64,000 bases of DNA, taken from Hetaerina americana. Taxonomy: Eukaryota > Arthropoda > Insecta > Odonata > Calopterygidae. Positions 1-12,579 of the stretch are shown one piece after another (the first letter of the stretch is position 1; each line of letters starts with the position of its first letter). Both the position numbers and the translations under genes were made by a program. Below the pieces are notes generated by a model. The model made no database searches, was not told where the DNA came from, and saw only the letters and a program-made list of their open reading frames with translations. The stretch lies in contig JAKTNV010000003.1 of the NCBI GenBank assembly GCA_022747635.1, positions 101,910,954 to 101,974,953 on the forward strand. The letters are read 5' to 3'.

Positions 1-1369
1 AAAATAGCTTTTGTTAAAAATCTAGGTTGTGATCCCTCAACGTTCCCAATTGGTAAATGATTTAGTATTAATCTCTGATCACAAAAAAGTTAATTGCCTG
101 CCTTTGCGATTTGGCTTTTCACTACAAACACAGTTGCAAATAGTTGTTACCATTAAGTATTTTTCCGCTAACGTTTCCATGGCGTGCCATATCCGGTTGG
201 CTAGTTAAAGGGACAAATTCGTGAGTCGACGAGAGTTCTGGTGTGGAGTTCGGAGAAGCCTTGCGGTGAACCAAATTGGCCCGTCCGGACCAAGTCCGCC
301 CGGGTGCACCACTGAATACTGACCCCTGATTTTTTTCCATCCTTCTCCTTTGGCGTCCAACTGCATATGCATGCACTTTTATATGGGTTCATATTTGAGC
401 AGAGTGTCGTTAGAGAAGCTCTCTGCGCACTGTTTCTACGCCTGCAACTAAAATCATTTTACGGTCTCAACATATGTGCAGCTCTGAGTTGGGAATGAAT
501 ATTACATACTCCTTACAAATGACGCATTATTTTAATAACACTTTCCAAGGTCTGTCATGTTTTAGATGATGATTCATTTCCGAGATTGATTTGTAAGTAA
601 AACGTGTGTATTTTCAAGGAGGATATTTATGATGCAGGCATGGTAGGGGCAGAGAGAAGGTGGTTGGTAGTAATTCAAAGTAAGCAGGAAAAGTGAGCAG
701 CGGAGATACAGGAGAGACGATTGGGTGTTCAAGACTGGTGAAGCGGAGACGTTGGGTATGCGAGGTGGCGAGAGGAAAAGAATATTAATTTCAGAGTGCA
801 AAAATGGAGATAGGAAGCATGATGTAATGGCTGGTGATGTAATGCAACTTTTTATGCTAAACTGTTCTCAGAAGTGCCTTACTTAATTATTTAAAAGTGC
901 CCATTTAGTAATTAGGACCCCGTACTATGGTTCACTTGTATGAGATTTTGTTTCCACTGTTGGCGGTTTAATAGAAAAATATGGGTTGACCCAGTTATTT
1001 TGGGAAATGTAAATAAGTTAAGTTGCGAATAATTAACAACTTGTTTTTCTATCGAGAGGATTAATAACCTCTTAATATTCCTGTTGGCGGTAATCAAAAA
1101 CTATGCTTTAACTTGTATGAAAGGTAGACTGCATATATATACAACGATTAGCGAAAATGAGATAATTAGGTTCTGCCTCCAAACATATTCCCTCACGTTC
1201 ATTTCATTATTCTCTCGGTGACACGTCAATTTATACACGCATGTTGGTACGCTTTGTTTTTGTGTTAGTTGAGCATTCACTACTATTTATTAAAGTCAAA
1301 TTTTAACAGATTCATTGCCGAATTTCAACTATATTTTCATCCTTATCAAAAAAACATACGTCTCAGACT
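1..1369. other. AT-rich sequence, no gene recognised
   Basis: Only short random open frames are seen. Positions 600-790 are purine-rich on the + strand, a composition also seen near 58.4-58.7 kb and 61.8-62.0 kb. I found no motif that identifies a repeat family. Confidence 0.5.
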
Positions 1370-2240
1370 GCACAAGTGCGGATAACGAATGGAAAGTCGT
1401 GATTGGCGGTGCTAGGCAGAGGAATGAGACAGGGATGCCCATTGTCACCTGTTATATCCGATAGATATATTTATATACATGTGCAGAGGAAATGGAAAAC
1501 GAGGCATTCGAAAGACTGGTGTCAGGGGTGAATGAAAGTAACTAGGAAACTCATCCATTCTTTTAGATTTTCAAATAATCAAATATTAATTAGCTATTCA
1601 GCCAAATGGTCGTAATCATAGGTTGGCGTGTTGCAGAATAATAGTGGTAGATATGAGAATTAATCATAATAATTCGACGATAATGATTTCATGATAAATT
1701 CATAAGAAGCAGGAAGGCTAAGATTAGCATTAGAGCTGGGTAACATAAACTGGAACAGGTTCACCTACTTCGAAATTCTTCACGAAGAAGCAGGACAAAG
1801 TAATGAATGCATTGTAATAATAATAGGTGGATAAATGTTTTAAAAGAGGAGGGATTTGATGACAGACTGCTAAAGAAAAATGTGGTAAACTAGTGAAAAT
1901 TTGAAAATCGATCTTAGTTTTGTGTGGCTCGAAAAATTTAATCGTTGAGGCACGAGAGATAACTTTCGATTATAGGCTTTTGAGATGTGTGTGTGTGGAG
2001 ACGAATGGAGAAAATAAGAATGCAGAGATATGAGAGAAATCGATGAAGTTGTAGACGTGGTTGGGAAAGAGAGGAAGGAGGTTGCTGGGCGAAAATCGAA
2101 GACGGCAGGACAAGTGGGCGCAGGAGATACCGAGACGCAATGAGATGCCGAAGACGTTAATAAGGACTGCTGGGAATGAGATTTAGAGAGAGGGAAAACC
2201 TAACAAATGCGGATGAAGTTAAGGGAGATAAAAATTCTGC
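1370..2240 (+). mobile_element. Decayed non-LTR retrotransposon (endonuclease/reverse-transcriptase type)
   Basis: Translating across 1,417-1,452 gives RGMRQGCPLSP, which matches the conserved GxRQGCPLSP block of LINE reverse transcriptases. The expected LFNIYIE segment follows in degraded form, with Glu/Met-rich residues at 1,480-1,530. About 500 bp later, near 2,005-2,120, frames contain MEKIRMQRYERN and EERRLLGENRRRQDKW. These resemble the C-terminal tail of the same LINE group, where a transformed host line reads as 'rMekirW..LLrtIrrRqdrW'. Stops and frameshifts are frequent, so this is a dead copy. Palm-domain sequence upstream of the QGCPLSP block is not recognisable. The exact ends are estimates. 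Confidence 0.6.
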
Positions 2241-2989
2241 TGAGCTAAAGAACGAGTAGTTATAACACAATATGTAGTGTGGAGTTTAAGGATATTTGGC
2301 AGCATGCTTGTCAGGCAGGAAAGGTGACCTTTTAGCAGTATGATTTTGTTTAATGCCAGAGTTTATCGAAAATCTTACCTAGAGCGATAGACTACTGCTG
2401 CTAATCATAATTTGTGTACTATGAGTCAAAGTGATAAAGGTAATGTCAAACTGAGCATGTATAGAGTAACCCACCATGCTTCAATACTTACTTACCATGT
2501 CAATGCCGCAAGTAAAAGCTCTCAAGGCTCATCCCCTAAAGAGCGAAAACTCTGCTATATTTTCAGGACAGTTTCATTCTAAAATATGTGGTATAATGTC
2601 GACGGTTTAGCATACGCGTACGGCGTGATTTGTGAATGGCCGCTGACACCGGAGTAAGACCCAAAATAAAACAATAGGCGCAATGAGTTAAATCCACCGG
2701 AGGGTTGAATATAGAGTAGTCATGTTCTAGTCTCTTCGGATTCTTAAATAAATCCTCACTTAAGGTTCAGAAAAGTCCAGTGATGGAGGAGTGTATTCCT
2801 GGAGAAGTTATTGTTCATTTGATCTTAAGTACCTTCACCGACTACGTGCTCTTAAGAGTCAGTGGAACATCAACTATCCGAGTGACATACTTTCAGGTTC
2901 TAATAAAATCCCTCGTGTTTTCCGATTCCCATCATCCAAACCGCTCACATTCGATTGAAGGCTATTTATCAGGGAGCTAACGTCCACAA

Positions 2990-3680
2990 TCAATTTAGCC
3001 CGACCTCAGATCCTTCATCCTCCGGGACTCCCAGCTCCCATCCCCCGCCCTCGTCTCACCCGCGCGCCCCTTGGAAGCGGAACCGAAATGCACCCACCCC
3101 TGCACCGCCCCTTCCCTCCTCTCCCTTGCACATGGCATCCTCCACCCCGTCTCGCTCGCCACCCACCACTTCCCCCACTTCCCACGAAGCCCCACCCTTT
3201 CGGAACCATCCCCCCAGAGTGCAGTCCGAGGACTCCCAGAGCCGCCACCTTCCTCCCTGCGCTCACTTAGTTAGTCAGGCGGATCCGGCCGTTTCTCTCT
3301 CGTGTTGGAAACCAGTCGGGAGTCGAGTCGATGCTTTTTGTTTTTCCGCCGCCCCGTGCGTCCAGCACCGGGTGAACTCGAAACCCACGCTCTCGGATCC
3401 TCTCCACCCTCCCCTTCCCCCGCCACAACCCCCCCCCCCAACACCGCCCGACACCTCCCCCGCCCTCGCGTGTGTGTGTGTGTGTATACACATTATCCCT
3501 CCGCCGCCTCCTCCTCCCCATTCTTTCCATCCCTCGCCATCCCCGCTTCCACGACTCCAAGCGCTCCTCTCCCCCCCCCCCCGATACGAAGTGCGTGCTC
3601 CCTCTCAACGCGCGCCCTCGACTTTTAATTCTTGCACTTTCCTCCCCGTCCCTCCCCCTCAACCGACGCCATAAATCATC
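2990..3680. other. GC-rich island, C-rich on the + strand
   Basis: Composition changes sharply from AT-rich flanks to strongly pyrimidine-biased sequence (runs of CCTCC, CCCCCC) with many CpG dinucleotides. A short GT tract lies near 3,470-3,485. Overlapping Pro/Ser-rich open frames on both strands arise from this bias and show no domain. The island could be a promoter-associated CpG island, but no core promoter element is convincing. Confidence 0.55.
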
Positions 3681-5062
3681 AGCGATTTTAAAAGAATGGG
3701 TGCCCAGCTGGGACAGGGTTTTAGATTCGATGGCAGTTATCCCCCCCAACAACTCCCCCATGTAAGAGACATGTTTATGTTTTCATTACCACTTGAGAAC
3801 TGCCTTGCCGATTTAAGGACGCATAAATTGCGGGTTTATTGAGAAAAAGACGTATTAAAATATATCTGGGTTTTATTCTGTATGCGAAAGACTTATGTCA
3901 GAACTCGGCGTCACCCTTTACTTTTATTATAGCCTATGAAATAAGCAATGAAAACCTTGTGATGAATTCACCGATCAGGTATGTAAATGGAAACATAATC
4001 GATTTCTATTTACAAATTGCGTGACATTTTATTTCTCAATTCCCTTTGAGAATGCCCGCGTTCTTTAAATGCAAATAGAATGCTTTCTTACCCGTGACTA
4101 TAGGGATTCTAATAGCAAGCGAGATGGTTCGGTTAACACATTTTGCCGCTGTCCCATCAAGAATAAATATTCTTTGTTCGGAATCTGACTTCATAACTAA
4201 TACGCAAAATGTTTGTTCCGACATACATGTGGTGCCCAGCACGACGCTCCCTTTAATAAATATAAACTTCGGGATAGATATTAAGGCAATTAAAATATTT
4301 ATTCTCAGTGCATAAGAAGTTGGTGCGCTGATTTTTAACGAGGTTATTATCAGACCAGCTTATTCCAAGCGTGTTTGGAAATAATATAATATATAAGGAA
4401 ATAATATAATTTCTAGTTTAATTTTCTTAGTTTAGCTAGTTTGTTCAGTACAGTTTGGTTTAATATTTAGTGTGGAAATAATATCATATAATGTTTAAAA
4501 GTAATATAATATAAGATTCGCAAAACATAGATTTTTGTATCTTTGCCTGATAAACTTTTCGTAGCAAATGAAATCAAATTTTCATATCCGTGGGTTGGAA
4601 CTTATCCATCTTCCAAATTATACACGTATCCCTCGTATGTATTTCTCCTTTCCAAAATATTTTTCAATGTTTTTATAGACGCTTTTTTTTATTCGCCCGC
4701 TCTAGATTACGCATTTATATATTTTTTCCAAAGATAATTTTTAAAATCACGTTACATTTATTAGAAAAATGTAAGGAACGGGACTGTGTATTCTATAGTA
4801 TTACCAAATTCAAGTGACCTAATTTCAAGGTTACCACCCTGAAAAAATGTTTTTCCTGGGCTAGAGTTTTGGCATATAAGTCTTTTATTTTCCTAATTCG
4901 AAAGCGAAGACAAGTCATTAAAACCTTGTGTCTAATGAGGTACTTCATAATCGTCGGATGCTCTTGAAAATACTACGTTTATCCCAAACCTGGCCTTGAC
5001 ATACCTGACCTTACATATTCCGTCTTTGAAAAAAATGGTGAACCTCAAACAAGGCCTTGAAT
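3681..5062. other. AT-rich sequence with short internal repeats
   Basis: No gene is recognised. A short motif GGAAATAATAT(C/A)AT recurs three times between 4,376 and 4,490, which suggests local duplication. Confidence 0.4.
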
Positions 5063-5190
5063 AATTATATTAATTAATTTATTTGTAATTTATAATTATA
5101 TTATAAATATTATAAATTTATAATTATATTAATTAATATAATTTATAATTATATTAATTAATTATTTAATTATTAATTATTAAAATAATT
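5063..5190. repeat. AT-rich simple repeat (TAATTATA/TTAAT)
   Basis: The tract is almost purely A and T, with repeated TAATTATATTAATTAA-like units. It behaves as low-complexity sequence able to form hairpins. Confidence 0.8.
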
Positions 5191-5916
5191 TTACAGCATT
5201 TTTACTGTAAATGTACATAGGAATAAGTTGTCTGCCATAAATTAGAGGCGTATTCAAGAGGAGTTAAGAACTCGGAAGTGAAAGGAATGCCTCGAAAGAA
5301 ATTAAGTAAGCGTTTGCAACAGTGATGTATGTGGCGTGGTTTACCAAACTCATGTAGGACGTGGAGAAGATTATGACCGTTTTTCTACACAAAGATAATT
5401 CCCAAAAGCGTATTCTTAGACGTGTATTCATTCCTTGACTGATTATTGTATAATCTTTGCATAAGTCTTATGCTGAATGCATGAAATGTGTCATAATTGT
5501 GGGTAAACTATACTTATATGCAATGTTGTGGCTGTTCTCTGGAATCTAGAAACACTTGTAGACTCTCTCAGAGGATAGCTTCGATTTTCATTCCTTATTC
5601 ATGTGGCGGTGTCGATGGCTCGAAGTATTTTAACTCACATTTGGAATTGGCTGTTAACGTCCTACTGAAGCCTGCGGTAATTATCTTTAGATGATGATCT
5701 AGGAGGCTCTATGCTGCTGTTTTGAGTCATTTAATCAGAAAGTCTTTTATATGTATGCGAGTGTGAGACCGAGAGAGTTCGTGGAGTATTTTTTCATCAT
5801 AATAAATGCGAATTAATGCCGACCTATGCTAGTAATGGAAAGAGTGAGAAAGGTAGCTCGAGAGGGGTGGAAATACGCGAGGTCGTTATATATTTATGGC
5901 GCATGTGATTCCCGAT
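5191..5916. other. No recognisable feature
   Basis: The sequence is moderately AT-rich with only short open frames and no recognisable motif. Confidence 0.4.
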
Positions 5917-5952
5917 TGGGTGAATGGAAGTGAATTCACTTCCATTCACCCA
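5917..5952. repeat. Perfect 36-bp palindrome
   Basis: Two 18-bp arms, 5,917-5,934 and 5,935-5,952, are exact reverse complements with no spacer, centred on GAATTC. No related copy was seen in this window. Confidence 0.9.
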
Positions 5953-6429
5953 TTTGTTTTACTCCGCGCACCGATTGGAATGGCGAGCTGTCTCGCTCCA
6001 TCCCACCCTCTCAAGCACGCACTTACTTGTTAACAGTAGATTCATACAAATGCATTATCTTTTTATTCCTCTTAAAAAAATGTATCGGATAAATGTGACC
6101 ATAAGTCTGGTTTCAATAAAACAGAAACATACTAGTCACAAGTAATCCGAATCAAATAAATACGATTCCCCTTTGACGCGCCACCAAATTAAGTGTCACT
6201 AAGAGTAAGTCGGATAAATTACACTGGCCACCAAAGTGCTTCCTCTTCAGATCAAACCCATTGTGATCACGTAATTGAGTTCGGCTCGGCAAGAATTTTC
6301 TCGTTATTCCTTCAAATCGGGAGTATGAATTCGAATAGACTGCACCCCATTGTAAATTGAATATGATTTAGTTTATCGCTCTCCTTAATCAGATATGTCC
6401 AATTTCCACGCTCCCCGCTGCGTATTGTA

Positions 6430-7489
6430 TGCACAAGACGGGAATAATGCGCTCTCTCCCACCCCCACCCCCCTTGCCCTCTCCCTCCTCCTGTAAATAT
6501 CGCTCCCCGCTGACCACTCCGGGAAAAGAATGGGCGCCACCGTTAGGAGACGCCCATGTCCACTTCGGGTTTTGTTCACGTTTGCGATGGAGGTGACAGG
6601 GCTCTTCGATTGATCAGCTCGTAGCAGGATTCCATTCCCTGCGTCAAGCGCAATGTAGCACGGCGGAACTCCACGGTCTCAATTCCATCGCCCGTCGGTG
6701 AAATAAATTCGTGTTGGCCAGCTCGGCAGTCTCTCGTCGGGAATCGACTCGCCGACCCCTTCCCCTAAACCCCGTTCTCTCCATCCCGACCGTCCACCCA
6801 CCCACCCTCCTCTTCGCCCCGCAACCCTCACCTCCCCACGCCTTAGACCGCCCTTCTGATTGAGTCTTCGTGGAAACCCTTTTTCTAAGGTTATAATCAC
6901 CGCGCTGCCGGACAAGCCCACCACTACCTTGTTAGGACATAATGATTCCTAACTTCTCCTTCCCCTCTGGTTCCCCCACGTATTCCCTCTTTCCTCCCCA
7001 CCCCATCCACATAATCTCCCGTCCATCCTCTTGCGCTCCTCCCTCCCATTTTAAATCCGGGACCCAAATTGATACAGGCGCATTATAACCAACCCCTTGG
7101 GGCACCGCCGGGCAAGAAAGACACCGCCCTCGATACATCTCGATAATTCATTCTTCTAATATCAACCCGTCCCATCGAACTCTTCGGAAATCGAAGCGGC
7201 TCCCTCAAGTATGCGCCGGTGTGCTGTTGCGTGGTGCTTTGGTGTGCGTTGTGGGTCTGTGTGCGTGTGTGTTTGCGTGTAGGTGAGGTGAGTACACAGG
7301 GGTGAAGGATGGGAGGGGTCGGAAGAGAGGTCCCTGGGATGAGAGGCAGCTGCTAAGTGGGCGTGCTGATTGGGTTCCCTGGCGAGGGGTTCTCGGGAGG
7401 GTCGTGAGGGCGGGAGGGAGGTGGGAGGCAGCAGGCAGTTAGTTCGTGGTTTGCTCCCCTTTCGGAGTCGAATCGCTGACTTGAAGAGG
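6430..7489. promoter_or_regulatory. GC island with C-rich to G-rich switch; candidate promoter region
   Basis: The + strand is C-rich from about 6,440 to 7,130 and becomes G-rich from about 7,200 to 7,440 (repeated GGGAGG, GGTGGGAGG, GTGTGTG). In vertebrate CpG islands such a skew switch often marks a divergent transcription start. At the downstream edge, the sequence GAAGAGG|GTAAGA gives a near-consensus 5' splice donor with GT at 7,490. A non-coding first exon ending at 7,489 is therefore possible. No TATA box or clear coding start was found, so this is inference from composition and one splice motif. Confidence 0.3.
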
Positions 7490-7499
7490 GTAAGAAAAA

Positions 7500-10400
7500 T
7501 TGGAGTTAATTAGTGCTAAGCGTGGCTTGTCCCTCGTTAAGAAATGATTTGGTGCGAGGAGGTGCCATGCAGCGGGAATTGGACGTCAAATTTGTCATAC
7601 GTGGAGCCGGCAGGAGAGATGAAATTATGTGTAGAACACTGCCGGCCGCGGTTGATTTGTGTATGGACAAGGCGGCGGCTGACATATTAGTTATTCTAAT
7701 ATGAAAAATGAATAATTAATGCGTGACATAATAATAATTTGGAAAACAAGAAAAAATCATCGTCACAAGTTATTGGTTGATCGATTATAATTTTGATCAT
7801 CGAGCTCTTATATTTGAATAAATATGGGTAAATATATACACAAGGTTGTATTCTCTGTATATTTTAATTCCCTTTTTGTCTCACCGTATTTTAAAAACAT
7901 TCAAATGTTAATTTTTATGAAATTCGTTCAATTTTAGATTTCAGATTGAATTTTCGGTTAAAGAAACTAAGGGTTTTATGAACTAGGAACCAGGTAGTTC
8001 CTGACCAATTGTCATGTCAACTATGTTGTCAGGGGAATCCATTCTTCATCCGCTTCTCGACTGAATCGACACCACTGAACTCCACTCCTTCTGATACGTT
8101 ATGGGGTCCTCCCTTACGGTTAAAAAAAAAAGACGAAGGGCAACGGTGAAATGTTTTATCTCGGGTATTAAGGGTGAATTGAATTTATAGCGTCCTGTGA
8201 ATTTTTTTTCTTTAATGGAGTGAGAAGCATTTCTGCCGCTCAAGTCTCTTCTGATCTTACAACAAAAATACCAAGCATCGTGTAAACTTACCATAATTAT
8301 TTTCATCCTAAAAGCAGAAGTTTCATGAACGAGAACGTAAATGTCTAACGCGTAGGATTATTTATTATCCCGACGAATCTATTATTGAGGCAGGAATAAG
8401 TCTGGAAAATAAGTTTACGAGAATTTATTTTTATTATAAATGCTGCATGCGTGACTTTTATTCCAGCATCTATAAAAAAATCTACGGGGGCGAATTTATA
8501 TATCAGCACTAAAGAATCTCTATTAAACTTATGGCACGAAAAAATAAACGAAGTTACTTTAGGTGTCGTGCATAACTACTTAGACCTGTAGTCATCATTC
8601 ACTAAGAGACTGGTCACATCTAATCAACCTTGAAAGGTCGTTAGCTCTTGTCTTAACTCGAATATTGGACAAAATCTCAAGAAGATGCCCGACCTTGTTT
8701 TCAGGAACAGAAGAGAGTAGTTGAGCTATAGCTCCATTCTGGAACTGTCAAACGACATGCGCAATTGAATTTAATCTTATTTTACTATGACAATAAACTC
8801 ATTTTTTATGAACTTATTTTATAATTATGCCTCAAATCTGTACCTAATTTTGATATGTGTGGATGTTAAACTTCTTTAATATTTTTCGTATTTGAGTTTT
8901 TGAACAATGGGAGTCTTTTTAGAATGAAAAGAAGGTGCACATCCGTAACGACAACTATGGATTTGATTTTTTACCAAAGGATATTATAATTTTTGGTTAT
9001 TATGATAGGCATGAAAATAATCGAAGGTTAATTTTTTGCAAGACAATATGCATGAAAAATGAGCAGCTACATTGGATGAAAAATTGGAATTTTTGTGGTA
9101 ATACCATGTAGATCCTTACGTTAGATCCTTGTTTTTGTGTTTATATCTACGATAATTTAAATCTAAATCACCAATAAAGGCAATTATCGGCGATTAGACG
9201 ACTTCAATTTTTGGTTTGTTTGATTTTTCTTTCCTTGAAAAAATCGTTTCATTTTTATAAATTTCAGGTTTTAATCTAACGCATATCAGTGTCCCAAAGA
9301 CAGTATTGAAGGGCACTTATAATGAATTCGAAGAATAGCATACGTTGTTTATGAATGAAGTAAGTTAGGCAGATAATAAGAAATGTGACCGTAATAAGCT
9401 TACGAAGAGGCTAAATGAAAAGAGAACGAAGCCGTGTCCCGCGAACTAATCTTCCAATTGATAGCGGCTGATGATGAAAAATTCGTTTCCTTGCACATCC
9501 ATTTAACTGCATTTTTTTGGTATAATACCTTTTCTCTTCAATAAAGCCATCAATTACGTTTCACGGAATTACTTCTTGTGCTGTAGCAATCCATACATTA
9601 AATTCAAACAAAGGAGCTATCAATTCTTCCAACCAATATGACTCAACCGTTTATTGATAATCTCATTTATATTAAATAAATTAAAAATACTTTATCCTAA
9701 TCATACATGTAATGACTTGTTTTAAAATATCTTTGTAATATCTTGTGCTGTAGCTTATACATGTCTTGTGTCGGGTGGATAATGTGCTCATGAGTAAATG
9801 CAATGTCTACAAGAAAGATTGTCTAGGTCTTGATCATGACAAATTTCACTGTTTAATTGACTGCCCGCCAATGTTAATCACCGACTGCTGAGCTTCGAAC
9901 ATTAATTCTTGCAGTAATGACATTGCAAATTAATGGTAGCTGTAATAAATGGCATTTTGTTAGCTTTTTATTATAAATCAAGACTTAGATTAAGTTTTTC
10001 ATGCTAGAAGAAATTAAATCCGATGAATCAATGTCAGTGGGAGAAGTTTTTCGATTAATGTCTGTAGTAACCGTACGATTTTTAAGGCGTCCTCTTAGCA
10101 CGCTTATCAAAGATATAATCCAGTGCTGTGATATTTGGGAACATTTTTTTCCAACTTCACTATTCTGGTTATAAGAATACATTATTTCTAGCCCACAATG
10201 ACTTTTAGTACTTGAAATAAAATTGAAGGGACTTAGTGCGGACTATCGATCATTGCCTCTATATTCATTAATTAACGACCAGCGGTAACCTACTAATTCA
10301 TTGAAATTATGCTTAAAAGGCGCCATAAAAAAAGAAAAATGAATGAGAACCAAACGAATTGCTTCTAATGGGGTAGAAATTTACATATTTCGTTTCACAG

Positions 10401-11570
10401 ATGAGATCTTACTCATAGCAGTATCATCAAGAATGCCTGCAGTCATGTTTCTGTCGTAGCATCCCTCCGTAAAAAATTGGTCTTAATTTATCTTTCCAAT
10501 CAGAAAGTTTAACAAGGCTGAGGATACCTCAAAGGAGTCCTACCTAAACCCGCCTCCCCCGGAAGGAAACGGAGTAAAAGATATGCGGGTTCTTCTCAGG
10601 TAATATCAGAAAGTTAACGGTCCGCGAACCCCGAGTTGTAAAACAACCGTTCTTCTCTGTAACACTCGTAGAAAAACGGAAATGTGTTTTGATAAAAACA
10701 TCTTCTTTCCTTCGCATAATGTGCTCTGGATACGAATTTTTACGTCTATTGCAAGGTAAATTCATTATTACGAGGTGATAAATGGTAGTAATTCTATTTT
10801 CATTTGATTTGGACGGGAAGAGTAACTGGTTCCAAAAAATAGTTAGTCTTGTACGAATGATTTGCGAAGAAAGAGTATAAAGTTCAGAATATTGCTTCAA
10901 AACAATATTAAGAACTTGAAAAGTAATGTGGAATTATTGATGAGGCATAAAGAATGTTGGCTCAGTATTTTACATTAACTATCAACTTATTTGGTTGATA
11001 AATAAAGTGAATCAGTCAAAAGTAATTTGCACTTCACAATTTTATTTTAATGTATCTTCAAAACCCTCAGGGTCCACCTTCTCTTAACTCTAGTGTTCAT
11101 CCAAGTGGTGGGGATTGACCCTCACTACTTTTGAAATGAGGGCCAGTTTTTTTTTTGCTACCATTCAAGCGGCATAAGTTTATATTGCAATTTAACATTA
11201 CAATTTGATATTTACACTACTCTGGTTCATGAGATTATGTCGTTTCATTCTCCAGCGTATAACGTTACCATGTTGGGGTTTTAATGAATGCTCCCCGTCT
11301 GTCTTCCGAATGTTTCGTTTTCACTGAGGAGAAGGATGGATGTTTTACCAGACTGCCACGCAGGAACACACCAGTAAATTATGGCCTTTTCCTTATTCTG
11401 ATATGCGTTTGAGCAACGTGACTTTTCCACCTGCGTAACTTTACACTGGATCTAATAAAGTGCTGCAGTTTCTTATTTTGCGTTGTTTTCCAAAAAAGTG
11501 GATCAAACAGGTTTTCTTCTCTCGAGCTGAAGGATCAAAGAAATAAATGGAGTAAATGATTTGTATCGCC
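7500..11570. other. AT-rich sequence, no gene recognised
   Basis: About 4 kb with only short open frames. The longest, 10,544-10,900 on the minus strand (118 codons), has no recognisable domain and no supporting start context. No transposon motif was recognised. Confidence 0.5.
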
Positions 11571-11579
11571 CCTTCCATT

Positions 11580-12570
11580 CCGCGGTACGTTTCGGCAACT
11601 TAGACCCAGGGCCTTCTCCCTCCCGCCACCACCCCAACCCCGCAACCACAATATCGCCCTCGAGGTCCTTGAAGCAGTGGTTTTTGGGCGGAATAATATC
11701 CCACCACTCTCTGCCTCCGAAATCCTTTTGCTGCTGGTATCCTCGGAACCGAAGTTGGAACTCTTTCAAACCCACCCAATTCTCTTTCCTGCTCTCCTCC
11801 CTGCCCCACTCTCCCCCCTCGCCCGCCTCCCATTCTTCCCCAGGACGCCCGCCGCCTTCCGGAGCGATCTCGGAACCGCATCCTACCTATAATCGTCGTC
11901 GTCCTCCCTCCAAGCCCCTCCCCCGACCCCACCCGATCGCTCCCCTTCCTGCACAAACATACGCACTCCATCCCTACTTCTTCACCCCCCACCCCACCCG
12001 TTTGCGTTCGCCGTTCCCCCACCCCCATCGTCCTCCCTTGCCTCGTTCCGACCCCCCAGCCTGCCCTGCACAATCCTTCCACCTCTCTCCCAAGTGGAAA
12101 CTCAAATATTTATTCCCCGAATTCTCTCCTCCGAGGGTGTCCTCCTTTTAACTATTTCCTACCCCCCCACCTCCGTCCCTTTTCTTTCGCCGCCCGCCTC
12201 ACAACTCCACAGGGGCGCACACGCGCGCGAGCGGATGGGAGATGCCCCTGGACCCCCGTGCAGACGCTCCCCCCCCCCGCCTCCACCCACTCTCCCTCCT
12301 CCGCACCTCCCTTCCCTACCCCCCGTCGTCCACCCTCCATTCCACACCTCTTTCTCTCTCTCTCTCCCCACACCCCAAATTGCGTTTTCGACCCCTCCCT
12401 CCCTCTCCTCCCACTCCCCCCCCACCACGAAGACGACTCCTGCGTGCGCGGAGACGATTTCCAGGGCGTCCCTCCTTTTATCCGCTTGCTTCGCTCCGGC
12501 GCCTCGCGAAATTTCGAGTGGTCGTTTAAATTTCTTCGGCTCGGAATTCCCGACTGAATGCGCGTCGATT
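11580..12570. other. GC-rich island, C-rich on the + strand
   Basis: About 1 kb of strongly pyrimidine-biased, CpG-containing sequence with long CCCTCC and CCCCCACC runs. Overlapping frames on both strands (up to 196 codons) are Pro/Ser-rich or Gly/Arg-rich and are explained by the composition. Its size and CpG content fit an unmethylated regulatory island, with G-rich transcription on the minus strand possible. Confidence 0.55.
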
Positions 12571-12579
12571 AAGTTGTGA

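Noticed and set aside
9470..9490. CTGATGATGAAAAATTCG as a ribozyme core
   Set aside because: There is no room for stem II between CTGATGA and the A-rich run, and no downstream cleavage motif.
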